Assembly (NCBI GenBank): GCA_900318305.1
Contig: ONKB01000046.1
Coordinates: 1-37,906 of the forward strand
From: an uncultured Prevotellaceae bacterium
GTDB taxonomy: Bacteria; Bacteroidota; Bacteroidia; Bacteroidales; Bacteroidaceae
Reading direction: 5' to 3'
DNA: 37,906 nucleotides
The first letter of the stretch is position 1; every line of letters begins with the position of its first letter. The translations under genes and the position numbers were made by a program. Under the pieces are notes generated by a model, which searched no databases, was not told the DNA's origin, and saw only the letters and a list, made by a program, of their open reading frames with translations. Positions 1 to 8,257 of this stretch are shown here, in pieces.

Positions 1-1
1 A

Positions 2-139
2 GGTGCCCCGGCAGGCATCAGCACCATAAAGGTGAAGCCCAGCGATACAAGATACTACGACCTCGAAGGCCGCCCGGTGACCCGGCCAGAGAAGGGCAGG
101 ATATACATCCACGACGGCAGGAAGGTGATGGCGAAATAA
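2..139 (+). CDS. C-terminal end of a secreted protein (partial)
   Basis: An open frame runs in from the window edge and stops with TAA at 137-139, giving 45 residues. The end reads YYDLEGRPVTRPEKGRIYIH then DGRKVMAK. This 'YDLxGR ... GxIYIxxGKKVxxK' ending is the usual C-terminal tail of secreted and surface proteins in Prevotella and relatives, where it resembles a sorting signal. The catalytic or binding part lies outside the window, so the function cannot be named. Twenty-three bases separate it from the next gene. Confidence 0.75.
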   Translation, partial: GAPAGISTIKVKPSDTRYYDLEGRPVTRPEKGRIYIHDGRKVMAK

Positions 140-162
140 TCCCTAAAGAACTGACAGGTGTA

Positions 163-441
163 ATGGGACGTAACAAATTTTCTCAAAGTGAGATTGAAAA
201 GATAGGAAAACTGTTGAGAATCAAATGCGCAGGTACACGTTTTCAACAGAAGGAAATAAGACATCAACTGAGAGTTAATTTCGAATTCAATATTTCCGAC
301 TTCAATGAACAGGGAAAAGCCTTTGGATATGAGGACCTCCAAAGGTGTATCAAGAAGGGGATTATCCAGATTCTGGATGATGCTACCATTGCAGACATGA
401 AAGCCAAGCGCTTGCGTAACAAGTTGTGCGACAAGGATTAG
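163..441 (+). CDS. Small conserved hypothetical protein (92 aa)
   Basis: A basic, soluble 92-residue protein with no signal peptide or membrane segment. It is rich in Lys/Arg and Glu, with a likely helical N-terminal part (about residues 6-35), a central 'FEFNISDFNEQGKAFG' stretch, and a C-terminal charged helix (MKAKRLRNKL). From memory, very similar short proteins with the 'FNISDFN..GKAFG' core occur widely in Bacteroidales with no assigned function; that is recollection, not a search. The basic character would fit nucleic-acid binding, but no known fold is recognised. It starts at ATG 163 and lies upstream of the iorA promoter, so it is probably a separate transcript. Confidence 0.7.
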   Translation: MGRNKFSQSEIEKIGKLLRIKCAGTRFQQKEIRHQLRVNFEFNISDFNEQGKAFGYEDLQRCIKKGIIQILDDATIADMKAKRLRNKLCDKD

Positions 442-475
442 TTAACACATTTACTGTTGGCATTCCCTTGTCGCA
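427..475. repeat. Inverted repeat spanning the stop codon of the 92-aa gene
   Basis: TGCGACAAGG (427-436) is repeated inverted as CCTTGTCGCA (466-475). This gives a perfect 10-bp stem with a 29-base loop containing the TAG stop. There is no T-run after the stem, so it is a weak terminator candidate; it could protect the mRNA 3' end. Confidence 0.4.
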
Positions 476-533
476 ATTCAGGATGAGGCGTATTAAAATT
501 AAGGAAAAACGAGGATTTTCCAGACAAAATGAC

Positions 534-541
534 TAAATTTG
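534..541 (+). promoter_or_regulatory. Candidate -7 box for the iorA cluster
   Basis: TAAATTTG matches the Bacteroidetes -7 consensus TAnnTTTG and lies 34 bases before the iorA ATG, giving a leader of about 28 bases. No good TTTG is found 19-21 bases upstream, so the -33 half is weak. It is the only promoter-like site seen before the co-directional block of ten genes. Confidence 0.4.
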
Positions 542-575
542 CAGGATATTTTGTCAAAAACTATTTAAAATCATA

Positions 576-2177
576 ATGGAAAAGAGACTTTTGCTGGGTG
601 ATGAGGCTATAGCCTTGGGAGCTATACATGCAGGGCTGAGCGGTGTCTATGCCTATCCAGGAACACCGAGTACCGAAATCACTGAGTTTATACAGAACAA
701 TGTCGAGGCACGGCAAAGAGGCATTCACAGCCGTTGGTGTACGAATGAAAAAACGGCTATGGAAGCAGCATTGGGCATGAGCTATGCGGGCAAACGTGCA
801 CTTGTATGCATGAAGCATGTGGGCATGAATGTATGTGCCGATGCTTTTGTCAATAGTGCGATTACTGGCGTTAACGGAGGTTTGATAGTACTGGCTGCCG
901 ACGACCCCTCAATGCATTCAAGTCAGAATGAGCAGGACAGCCGTTTCTATGCCAAGTTTGCCATGATACCGGTATTTGAGCCAAGCAATCAACAGGAGGC
1001 TTACGACATGGTGGGCAGGGCCTTTGAACTGTCGGAGGCATTAAAGGAACCTGTCATGTTGCGCATTGTTACGCGACTGGCACACTCACGTGCCGCCGTG
1101 GAGGTGGGACCAGCCAAGGGAGAGAATGGCTTGTGTCCTGCCAAGGAGAGCTGGGTGCTGCTGCCAGGCATAGCCCGAAAGAAATATGTGGAGCTGCTGG
1201 ATAAGCAGCAGGCCATGGCCGATGCCGCCACGGCATCGGAGTTCAATAAGGTGGAGAGAGGCGGTGATGGCCGACTGGGTATCCTTGCCTGCGGCATAGC
1301 CTACAACTATGTCAAGGAAGCTCTTGGCGATAGTGCCAATGTGGTGAAGATTTCACAATATCCCCTCCCGGCCGATGCTGTAAGGAAACTTGCTCAGGAA
1401 AACGATGCAATCATGGTGGTTGAGGACGGACAACCTGTTGTGGAGGAACAAGTGGCAGGCCTGCTTGGTGCAGGCTATGCCATTAAGGGCCGACTTACAG
1501 GTGATCTGCCCCGCACAGGCGAGCTGACTCCCGACAATGTTGCCAAGGCGTTGGGCAGTCCTGCAGAGATACCCTTTGAACCAGCCAGGAACTTGGCGGC
1601 ACGTCCGCCCCAGTTGTGTCAGGGATGTGGTCATCGTGACGTATATACAGCCCTGAACCTCGTGCTGGCGGAATATAAGGATTACCGTATATTCGGTGAC
1701 ATAGGATGCTATACTTTAGGAGCACTTCCACCATTCAAGGCTCTGGCAAGCTGTGTGGACATGGGTGCCTCCATAACGATGGCAAAAGGTGCTGCCGATG
1801 CAGGCCTGTTTCCCTCAGTGGCTGTCATAGGAGACTCTACCTTTACTCACTCGGGTATGACGGGACTGCTTGATGCAGTGAACGACAATGCCAACATCAC
1901 AATAGTTATTTCAGACAACCTGACGACAGGTATGACCGGCGGTCAGGATTCTGCGGGAACAAACAAATATGAGGCCATCTGCATAGGGCTTGGCGTCAAA
2001 CCCGAGCATGTCAGGGTGGTTGTTCCCCTTCCCAAAAACATGCCGGAGATAACACGCATACTGAAAGAGGAGATTGAATATAACGGCGTGTCGGTCATCA
2101 TTCCCCGCAGGGAATGTATGCAGACACTACAACGCCATCTGCGTGAGAAGAAAGCCGCACAAAATAATAAAGCATAA
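576..2177 (+). CDS. iorA: Indolepyruvate/arylpyruvate:ferredoxin oxidoreductase, alpha subunit
   Basis: This is the TPP-dependent subunit that, with IorB, interconverts arylpyruvate + CoA and arylacetyl-CoA + CO2 using ferredoxin. The N-terminal pyrimidine-binding domain has 'YPGTPSTEITE' near residue 27 and 'HVGMNVCADAF' near 81. The TPP pyrophosphate domain has GDIGCYTLGALPP near 374, GDSTFTHSG near 419 and the DN of 'ISDNLTTGMTGGQ' near 447. CQGCGH at 348-353 is conserved in the family. At 533 residues it stops just after the core; the C-terminal domain with two [4Fe-4S] cysteine clusters found in archaeal IorA (about 600+ aa) is absent. I believe short forms occur in Bacteroides too. It is the first gene of the arylacetate block, and iorB follows after 15 bases. 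Confidence 0.93.
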   Translation: MEKRLLLGDEAIALGAIHAGLSGVYAYPGTPSTEITEFIQNNVEARQRGIHSRWCTNEKTAMEAALGMSYAGKRALVCMKHVGMNVCADAFVNSAITGVNGGLIVLAADDPSMHSSQNEQDSRFYAKFAMIPVFEPSNQQEAYDMVGRAFELSEALKEPVMLRIVTRLAHSRAAVEVGPAKGENGLCPAKESWVLLPGIARKKYVELLDKQQAMADAATASEFNKVERGGDGRLGILACGIAYNYVKEALGDSANVVKISQYPLPADAVRKLAQENDAIMVVEDGQPVVEEQVAGLLGAGYAIKGRLTGDLPRTGELTPDNVAKALGSPAEIPFEPARNLAARPPQLCQGCGHRDVYTALNLVLAEYKDYRIFGDIGCYTLGALPPFKALASCVDMGASITMAKGAADAGLFPSVAVIGDSTFTHSGMTGLLDAVNDNANITIVISDNLTTGMTGGQDSAGTNKYEAICIGLGVKPEHVRVVVPLPKNMPEITRILKEEIEYNGVSVIIPRRECMQTLQRHLREKKAAQNNKA

Positions 2178-2192
2178 AACCAGATTTTTGTT

Positions 2193-2771
2193 ATGAAAAA
2201 AGATATTATTCTATGCGGTGTGGGCGGACAAGGCATCCTGAGCATCGCTACCATCATAGGAGAAGCAGCCACCAAGGCAGGCCTGTATCTGAAACAGGCC
2301 GAGGTGCATGGTATGAGCCAGCGTGGCGGTGACGTGCAGTCCAATCTGCGCCTGAGCACTGAACCCATTCATTCCGACCTCATCTCCCTGGGCAAAGCTG
2401 ACCTCATCATCAGCATGGAACCTATGGAATCGTTGCGATACCTGCTTTATCTGAGCAAGACGGGCACTATCGTGACATCCAGCAAACCCTTTGTCAATAT
2501 TCCTAATTACCCCGACGAACCGGCCCTTATGGCAGAGTTGGAAGCTATGCCCTCTGTGGTGAAACTAAACATTGAGGATATCGCCAGGGAACTCATGATG
2601 CCCAAAGCAGCCAATATGGTATTGCTCGGAATGGCTGCTCCATATATAGGGATTCTCTCTGTGGAGCAGTTGCGTGATGCCATTGCGGTGATTTTCGCAC
2701 GCAAGGGCGAGGCTGTCGTGGAAGCCAACCTGAAAGCCTTTGATAAAGGAATTGAGGCCAGTCATCAATAA
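2193..2771 (+). CDS. iorB: Indolepyruvate/arylpyruvate:ferredoxin oxidoreductase, beta subunit
   Basis: This 192-residue partner of IorA is the gamma-type 2-oxoacid oxidoreductase domain. The glycine-rich start 'ILCGVGGQGILSIATIIGEA' (residues 6-25) and 'EVHGMSQRGGDVQSNLR' (38-54) are the family hallmarks, and the length is normal for stand-alone IorB. It begins 15 bases after iorA and ends 20 bases before the first paaK, so co-transcription is likely. The pairing of iorAB with paaK and an ACT protein is widespread in anaerobes. The direction (oxidative decarboxylation or reductive carboxylation) cannot be read from the protein itself. Confidence 0.93.
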   Translation: MKKDIILCGVGGQGILSIATIIGEAATKAGLYLKQAEVHGMSQRGGDVQSNLRLSTEPIHSDLISLGKADLIISMEPMESLRYLLYLSKTGTIVTSSKPFVNIPNYPDEPALMAELEAMPSVVKLNIEDIARELMMPKAANMVLLGMAAPYIGILSVEQLRDAIAVIFARKGEAVVEANLKAFDKGIEASHQ

Positions 2772-2791
2772 CGATAATAAATTATTACAAC

Positions 2792-4099
2792 GTGATACAC
2801 AATCCTAAAATAGAGTGTATGTCCAGAGAGGACATGCGCCAGTTGCAGACCAAACGACTCATCAAGACAGTAAAGACTTGCTATGAGAAGGTACCCTTCT
2901 ATAGAAGGAAAATGAATGAGGCTGGAGTGAAACCCGAGGACATCAAGTCCATTGACGATATCGTCAAACTGCCGTTTACCACAAAGACAGACCTGCGAGA
3001 CGAATATCCGTTTGGGTTGGAAGCCGTTCCTCATAGTGAGGTGAGACGCATCCATGCCAGTAGCGGAACAACGGGAAAGCCTGTTGTGGGTACTTATACC
3101 GCCAATGACCTTGCCATGTGGGCAGAGGGTGTTGCCAGGGTTATGGCAGTGGCAGATGTTGGTCCTAAAGATACGGTCCAGGTCTCTTATGGCTATGGTC
3201 TTTTTACAGGAGGGCTGGGCGCTCATGACGGTGCTGCCCTTAGAGGGGCAATACAGCTACCTATAAGTGCCGGCAATACGGAGAAGCAGATTATGTTGAT
3301 GGAGGACTTCGGCTCCAACATCCTTTGCTGCACTCCGAGCTATGCCATGCGTCTGGCGGAAGCCATATTGGACAGTAAGGTTGTTTCGGTCAATAAACTG
3401 AAACTGCGTGCGGGTTTCTTCGGAGCTGAACCGTGGACGGAAGGCATGCGCAAGGAACTGGAGCAAAAACTGCAGATAAAGGCCTATGACATCTATGGTC
3501 TGACTGAGATGTGCGGTCCTGGTGTTGGTGGCGAATGTGAATGCCAGAACGGCACTCACCTTTGGGAAGATATGTATTTCCCGGAGATTATTGACACAAA
3601 GACGCTGCAACCTGTTGCCCCAGGTGAGTTCGGAGAGCTGGTGTTCACCTCGTTGTGTAAAGAGGCGATGCCGATACTGCGCTACCGCACCCGTGACCTG
3701 ACGCGGTTGATATATGAACCCTGCAAGTGCGGGCGCACTGCTGTGAGGATGGACCGCATCCTTGGCCGCAGCGATGACATGCTCATCATTCGTGGCGTGA
3801 ATGTGTTCCCGTCGCAGATAGAGACATGTCTTACTGAGTTTACGGCATTTCAGCCATACTACTTCATAACTGTTGATCGTATCAACAACGAGGATACCTT
3901 TGACATTAATGTTGAATTGAAGGCCGACTATTTCAGTGCCGATCCTCAGGATCAGATGAAATTTATCAAACCGCTCTTCAACAGGATTGTCAGTATGCTG
4001 GGTATCAAACCCAATATACATATCTTGCCGCCTTATGCCATAGAGCGCTCTCTGGGCAAGGCAAAGCATGTCCATGATAAGCGCAATTTCAAAGGATAA
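2792..4099 (+). CDS. paaK: Phenylacetate-CoA ligase, first copy
   Basis: This cytoplasmic AMP-forming ligase joins phenylacetate or a related arylacetate to CoA. It has 435 residues, the normal PaaK length. The ATP-binding motif SSGTTGKP is at 90-97, 'YGLTEMCGPGV' lies mid-protein, 'LRYRTRDLT' and a CKCG pair precede the hinge 'GRSDDMLIIRGVNVFPSQIE', and the C-terminal AMP-binding_C domain ends with 'KAKHVHDKR'. The start codon is GTG at 2792; no in-frame ATG lies before the conserved N-terminus. The second copy (8247-9563) is clearly diverged, and the two probably differ in acyl preference, for example phenylacetate against indoleacetate or 4-hydroxyphenylacetate; that split is inference. 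Confidence 0.93.
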   Translation: MIHNPKIECMSREDMRQLQTKRLIKTVKTCYEKVPFYRRKMNEAGVKPEDIKSIDDIVKLPFTTKTDLRDEYPFGLEAVPHSEVRRIHASSGTTGKPVVGTYTANDLAMWAEGVARVMAVADVGPKDTVQVSYGYGLFTGGLGAHDGAALRGAIQLPISAGNTEKQIMLMEDFGSNILCCTPSYAMRLAEAILDSKVVSVNKLKLRAGFFGAEPWTEGMRKELEQKLQIKAYDIYGLTEMCGPGVGGECECQNGTHLWEDMYFPEIIDTKTLQPVAPGEFGELVFTSLCKEAMPILRYRTRDLTRLIYEPCKCGRTAVRMDRILGRSDDMLIIRGVNVFPSQIETCLTEFTAFQPYYFITVDRINNEDTFDINVELKADYFSADPQDQMKFIKPLFNRIVSMLGIKPNIHILPPYAIERSLGKAKHVHDKRNFKG

Positions 4100-4122
4100 T
4101 CCTTAATTTTACATATTTAGGA

Positions 4123-5322
4123 ATGAAAAGTTTTAGCGTTAATACCTTGCTCAGTTTGGCGATAGGTTTCTCCATACTAAACGCTCATGCCCGTGCAGAG
4201 CAATCGGAAAGCGTGAATGTGGCAGGTTCCGGCGTAACCAATGAACCGATTTACCAGGAGACAGCGCGCGACGGAGAACTTGGCGAAAGTGTTGCCAAGC
4301 AGTTGAAAATTGAAAATGATGGCAAAAGCCCCGAGTGGCTGGCTGATGTGTCTTCTCGCATCCAGCTTCACGGATATGCCCAGGGATGGTATTATTACCA
4401 GCATGCAGGCAGTAAGAATACCAATACATTTCTTTGCAAACGAACACTCTTATGGGCCAACGCCCAAATCAACGAGAGATGGTCGTTTCTTTTTATGCAT
4501 GATTTCAATAGTGTGGTCCAGGAGTACTATACTGATTTCCGTATAACTAAGAAAAATGGCCTGACAATACGTTTCGGCCAGTTCAAGAATGCCCTGTCAT
4601 ATGAAAACCCATTGTCACCGACAGCCATGGAAACTGTTGACGTCTATTCAGAAGGCGTAACCTATCTGACTGGTTGCGGCAGCGACCCTCTCAACGGTGT
4701 GCAGTATGGCAGGGATCAAGGTATTTCTTTGTTCGGTGAAACCAATAACAAGAAATTCCGTTACGAACTCCAAATCGTTAATGGTCAAGGTATCAATGTC
4801 AAGGACAGAAACAATCAGAAAGACCTCATTGCCCGTTTGGAATTTCGTCCGGTCAAAGGACTTAACCTCTGTGCTACTGGACAGATAGGCAAGGGAAATG
4901 CGCTTACAGGTAGTGTGTTGAACCCTAATATCTTTAATCCCACTATTATGGCGAATGATGACTATAAAAGAAACCGCTGGACAGCCGGATTTGATTATAA
5001 ATCGCGTCCATTCAATGTCCATAGCGAATACCTTTGGGGACAGGATGGCAGTGTACACAGCCGTGGCGCCTATATTACAGGAAGTATAGCTATCGTGCCT
5101 CAGAAATGGGATATTATAGGCTCCTATGACTATTTCAACTTTAACACATCATTAAATCAGGATATGCACAAGGCTGTTGTAGGGTTCCAGTATTGGTTCT
5201 TCAAGAAATGCCGTTTTCAGGCACAGTATGTTTACAAGAATGCCTACACTAATTACAGCTCCTTTTTTGAGCATCGGGCCAACCACCAGCTGATATGCCA
5301 GATGCAGGTGCGTTTCAATTAA
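4123..5322 (+). CDS. OprO/OprP-like outer-membrane porin
   Basis: A 399-residue protein with a signal peptide (MKSFSVNTLLSLAIGFSILN..., cleavage probably after AHARA at 25). It then has alternating aromatic/polar beta strands typical of the Porin_O_P family, e.g. 'IQLHGYAQGWYYYQ', 'WSFLFMHDF', 'LTIRFGQFKNALSYENPLSP', 'RWTAGFDYKSRPFNVHSEYLWG' and a C-terminal strand ending 'CQMQVRFN'. OprP itself passes phosphate, but this family is broad. Lying between paaK and an inner-membrane symporter, it most likely passes an aromatic acid across the outer membrane, like the phenylacetate porin PhaK of Pseudomonas putida. That substrate is inferred from context only. Confidence 0.82.
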   Translation: MKSFSVNTLLSLAIGFSILNAHARAEQSESVNVAGSGVTNEPIYQETARDGELGESVAKQLKIENDGKSPEWLADVSSRIQLHGYAQGWYYYQHAGSKNTNTFLCKRTLLWANAQINERWSFLFMHDFNSVVQEYYTDFRITKKNGLTIRFGQFKNALSYENPLSPTAMETVDVYSEGVTYLTGCGSDPLNGVQYGRDQGISLFGETNNKKFRYELQIVNGQGINVKDRNNQKDLIARLEFRPVKGLNLCATGQIGKGNALTGSVLNPNIFNPTIMANDDYKRNRWTAGFDYKSRPFNVHSEYLWGQDGSVHSRGAYITGSIAIVPQKWDIIGSYDYFNFNTSLNQDMHKAVVGFQYWFFKKCRFQAQYVYKNAYTNYSSFFEHRANHQLICQMQVRFN

Positions 5323-5352
5323 TCGTTTTTTCAATCAAATATATAAAGAACT

Positions 5353-6915
5353 ATGTTAATAAAGATTTCTCTTACAATTATTTTCCTGTGTGTCATGGTA
5401 GGTGTGGGTATCTACTCCCGCAAGCAAGCCTCGTCGGTTGACGGCTTCGTTCTCGGAGGGCGTAACATCGGCGGCTGGCTGACTGCCTTTGCCTTCGGTA
5501 CGAGTTACTTCTCGGCTGTCGTATTCGTGGGATATGCCGGACAATTTGGTTGGAAATATGGTCTCTCCGCATCATGGATAGGTATAGGTAATGCTGTCAT
5601 TGGCTCTTTGCTGGCATGGATTATTCTTGGACGGCGTACCAAACTGATGACACAGTATATAAAAAGCTGTACGATGCCCGACTTCTTCGGCACACGTTTT
5701 GCCGACGAGGGACTTCGGGTGACCGCTTCCGTTATTGCCTTCGTATTTCTTATCCCTTATACCGCAGGAGTATATATGGGTATATCCAAGCTCTTTGAGA
5801 TGGGATTTGGAATACCATATACATATTGTGCCATAATTATGGCATGCCTGACGGCTTTGTATGTCATACTGGGTGGTTATAAGGCAACTGCCATTAATGA
5901 TTTTATCCAGGGTATCATTATGCTCTTTGGTATCACGACCGTTATTGCTGTTGTGTTGCAGCATCAGGGCGGACTGACTGCAGCTGTCCAGAAGATGGCG
6001 GCCCAAGTACCGACAGTTCATGACATGGAAGACCCTTCGGGATTGTTTGCCGCATTCCAGCCTGGCGATTTTGCTTCGTGGTTCGGACCCAATCCGATGA
6101 GCTTGTTAGGCGTAGTTGTCCTGACTTCTCTGGGAACCTGGGGTTTGCCGCAGATGGTGGGCAAGTTCTATTCCATTACCGATGAGGCTGCTATCCGGCG
6201 TGGAACGATAATCTCCACCTTATTTGCCATTGTCGTGGCGGGAGGATGCTATTTCCTCGGCAGTTTCGGCAGACTTTTCCCTGAACCGATGTTCAACGTG
6301 GAAAAACATAAATATGCTTTCGACTCCATTGTTCCGTCAATGTTAGAAACCCTTCCCGACATTTTGATAGCCCTTGTGGTACTCCTCGTGCTCTCTGCAT
6401 CTATGTCCACTCTGGCATCCCTGGTACTTACCTCTTCATCGACGATGACGCTTGACCTCATATATCGTGACAAGAAATCGGTGGATGGTGAGGTGATGAG
6501 TGGCGAGATAGACGATGCTGTGGCTGCCAAGATAGAACATCGCAAGGTCATTATCATGCGTGTTCTCATTGTTTTCTTCATAGTGTTGTCATTGATGATA
6601 GCTCTCAACCCACCACAGTTTATCGCCCAGCTTATGGGTATTTCCTGGGGAGCTTTGGCAGGTGCTTTCCTGGCACCCTTCATGCTGGGTCTGTATTGGC
6701 GCGGAGTTACTCCTGCCGGTGTATGGGCTTGTTTTGCATGGGGAGTGGGACTGACTCTTGTCAACATGATGCTCCACAACTCCATCCTTAATCCGATTGA
6801 TTGTGGTGCTGTGGCCATGATAGGAGGCTTTGTCGTTGTCTTCCTTGTTAGTCTTGTGACCAAGAAGATGGACAAAGACTATGTCGATACCATATTTAAA
6901 TGTTATAAGAAATAA
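5353..6915 (+). CDS. Sodium:solute symporter, candidate arylacetate permease
   Basis: A 520-residue inner-membrane protein of the SSS family (PutP/ActP-like). The fold starts at once with TM1 'ISLTIIFLCVMVGVGIYSRK', then 'DGFVLGGRNIGGWLTAFAFGTSYFSAVVFVG' (the family's early signature), 'GGYKATAINDFIQGIIMLFG', and 'ILIALVVLLVLSASMSTLASLVLTSSSTM', which carries the conserved serines of the Na+ site; about 13 helices in all. It follows the porin by 30 bases and overlaps or abuts the aminotransferase. Known SSS members include acetate (ActP) and phenylacetate (PaaL) permeases, so an arylacetate substrate is plausible. Proline, pantothenate or another acid cannot be excluded. Confidence 0.87.
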   Translation: MLIKISLTIIFLCVMVGVGIYSRKQASSVDGFVLGGRNIGGWLTAFAFGTSYFSAVVFVGYAGQFGWKYGLSASWIGIGNAVIGSLLAWIILGRRTKLMTQYIKSCTMPDFFGTRFADEGLRVTASVIAFVFLIPYTAGVYMGISKLFEMGFGIPYTYCAIIMACLTALYVILGGYKATAINDFIQGIIMLFGITTVIAVVLQHQGGLTAAVQKMAAQVPTVHDMEDPSGLFAAFQPGDFASWFGPNPMSLLGVVVLTSLGTWGLPQMVGKFYSITDEAAIRRGTIISTLFAIVVAGGCYFLGSFGRLFPEPMFNVEKHKYAFDSIVPSMLETLPDILIALVVLLVLSASMSTLASLVLTSSSTMTLDLIYRDKKSVDGEVMSGEIDDAVAAKIEHRKVIIMRVLIVFFIVLSLMIALNPPQFIAQLMGISWGALAGAFLAPFMLGLYWRGVTPAGVWACFAWGVGLTLVNMMLHNSILNPIDCGAVAMIGGFVVVFLVSLVTKKMDKDYVDTIFKCYKK

Positions 6916-6955
6916 CAGTCTGGATCTTGAAAACTACAAGCACAATAATTATAAT

Positions 6956-8257
6956 ATGTTTGACAAAGATACAGTAACCCGTATTATCGACCAGATGGGG
7001 CTTGGTGATTTCTCACAAGCCACCATACGCGACATTCAGGCTCTGTCACGCCAACTGGAGGAAAAAACAGGAGAACCTGTAATTCACTTGGAAATGGGAG
7101 TACCTGGCCTGAAGCCTTCAGAAATAGCCCTTAAGGCAGAGCAGGAGGCATTGGCCAATGGCTGTGCCACGATATATCCCCCCAACGGAGGTATTCCTCG
7201 CCTCAAGGAGGCAGCCTCCAAATTTGTGAAAGCCTTCGTTGGCATTGATGTGGCTCCTGAGAGTTGTATTCCTACTACAGGAAGCATGCAAGGTACTTTT
7301 GCTGCCTTCACGGCATGGCATCATGCCATGCCTCAGCGTGATACCGTGTTGCTTATACAGCCAGGGTTTCCTGTCCAGACTACCCAGTGTGATGTCATCG
7401 GTCTGAAGCATATAGGGCTTGATATCTATAACTACCGCGGTCAAAAGCTGATAGAAAAGCTTGATGAGATTCTTGTCGCCGGAAATATCTGCGGCATCGT
7501 CTATAGCAATCCTAATAACCCATCTTGGGTATGCTTTAATGAACAGGAACTGGAAGGTATAGGGCGCCTGGCAACGAAGCATGATATTATTGTGCTTGAG
7601 GATCTTGCCTATTTCGCAATGGATTTCCGCCGTGACCTGTCTCATCCCTATGAACAGCCATTTCAGGCCACCGTGGCTCGCTATACCGACAACTACATGC
7701 TTGCTGTCTCTGGCAGCAAGGCATTCAGTTATGCCGGACAGCGCATCGGCGTGATGTGTATCAGCGACAAACTTTATCATCGTGTCTATCCTAATATGCA
7801 GGAAACCTTTGGCGTGGGTGAGTTTGGCAACTTCTTTTCCAACCGTTTGATGTACACCTTCTCCAGCGGCACAACCCATAGTGTTCAGCATGCTATGGCG
7901 GCTTTGATGGAGGCTGCAGTAGAGGGCCGATACAATTTCCTCGATGATGTGAGGGAATATGGCCGCCGTGCGAAGTTTATGAAAGACGTGCTGTTACAAA
8001 ACGGCTTCTATCTTGTATATGACAACGACATGGGTGATCCTTTGGCCGATGGTTTCTACTTCACCATGCAGTATCCGGGCATGAACGACCTGGAACTAAC
8101 ACGCCTGCTGATGTACTATGGAATCGCTGTCTATCCGCTTGATACCATGGGCAGCGAGCGTCAGGGAGTGCGTATTTGTACTTCTTTCTTCTCGTGCGAG
8201 CAGGAGCAGCTATTCAAACAACGTATAGAACAATTTAATAAAGACAATGGAAAATAA
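6956..8257 (+). CDS. Class I/II aminotransferase, probably aromatic
   Basis: A PLP-dependent aminotransferase of 433 residues with fold-type I landmarks: 'YPPNGGIPRLKEA' near 74, SNPNNP at 184-189, D216 and Y219 (LEDLAYF), the Schiff-base lysine K255 in SGSKAFSYAGQRIG, and a late 'GVRICTSFF' arginine. An upstream in-frame ATG at 6881 would overlap the symporter by 35 bases. The ATG at 6956 (MFDKDTVTRI) gives a normal family N-terminus and is preferred. It sits between the symporter and the second paaK, with which it overlaps by 11 bases. The role proposed from context is interconversion of arylpyruvate and Phe/Tyr/Trp. With the downstream omega-amidase, glutamine may be the amino donor. Confidence 0.88.
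   Translation: MFDKDTVTRIIDQMGLGDFSQATIRDIQALSRQLEEKTGEPVIHLEMGVPGLKPSEIALKAEQEALANGCATIYPPNGGIPRLKEAASKFVKAFVGIDVAPESCIPTTGSMQGTFAAFTAWHHAMPQRDTVLLIQPGFPVQTTQCDVIGLKHIGLDIYNYRGQKLIEKLDEILVAGNICGIVYSNPNNPSWVCFNEQELEGIGRLATKHDIIVLEDLAYFAMDFRRDLSHPYEQPFQATVARYTDNYMLAVSGSKAFSYAGQRIGVMCISDKLYHRVYPNMQETFGVGEFGNFFSNRLMYTFSSGTTHSVQHAMAALMEAAVEGRYNFLDDVREYGRRAKFMKDVLLQNGFYLVYDNDMGDPLADGFYFTMQYPGMNDLELTRLLMYYGIAVYPLDTMGSERQGVRICTSFFSCEQEQLFKQRIEQFNKDNGK

Noticed and set aside
3257..4075. 272-residue open frame on the minus strand
   Set aside because: It is a shadow of the first paaK gene, arising from codon bias on the opposite strand.
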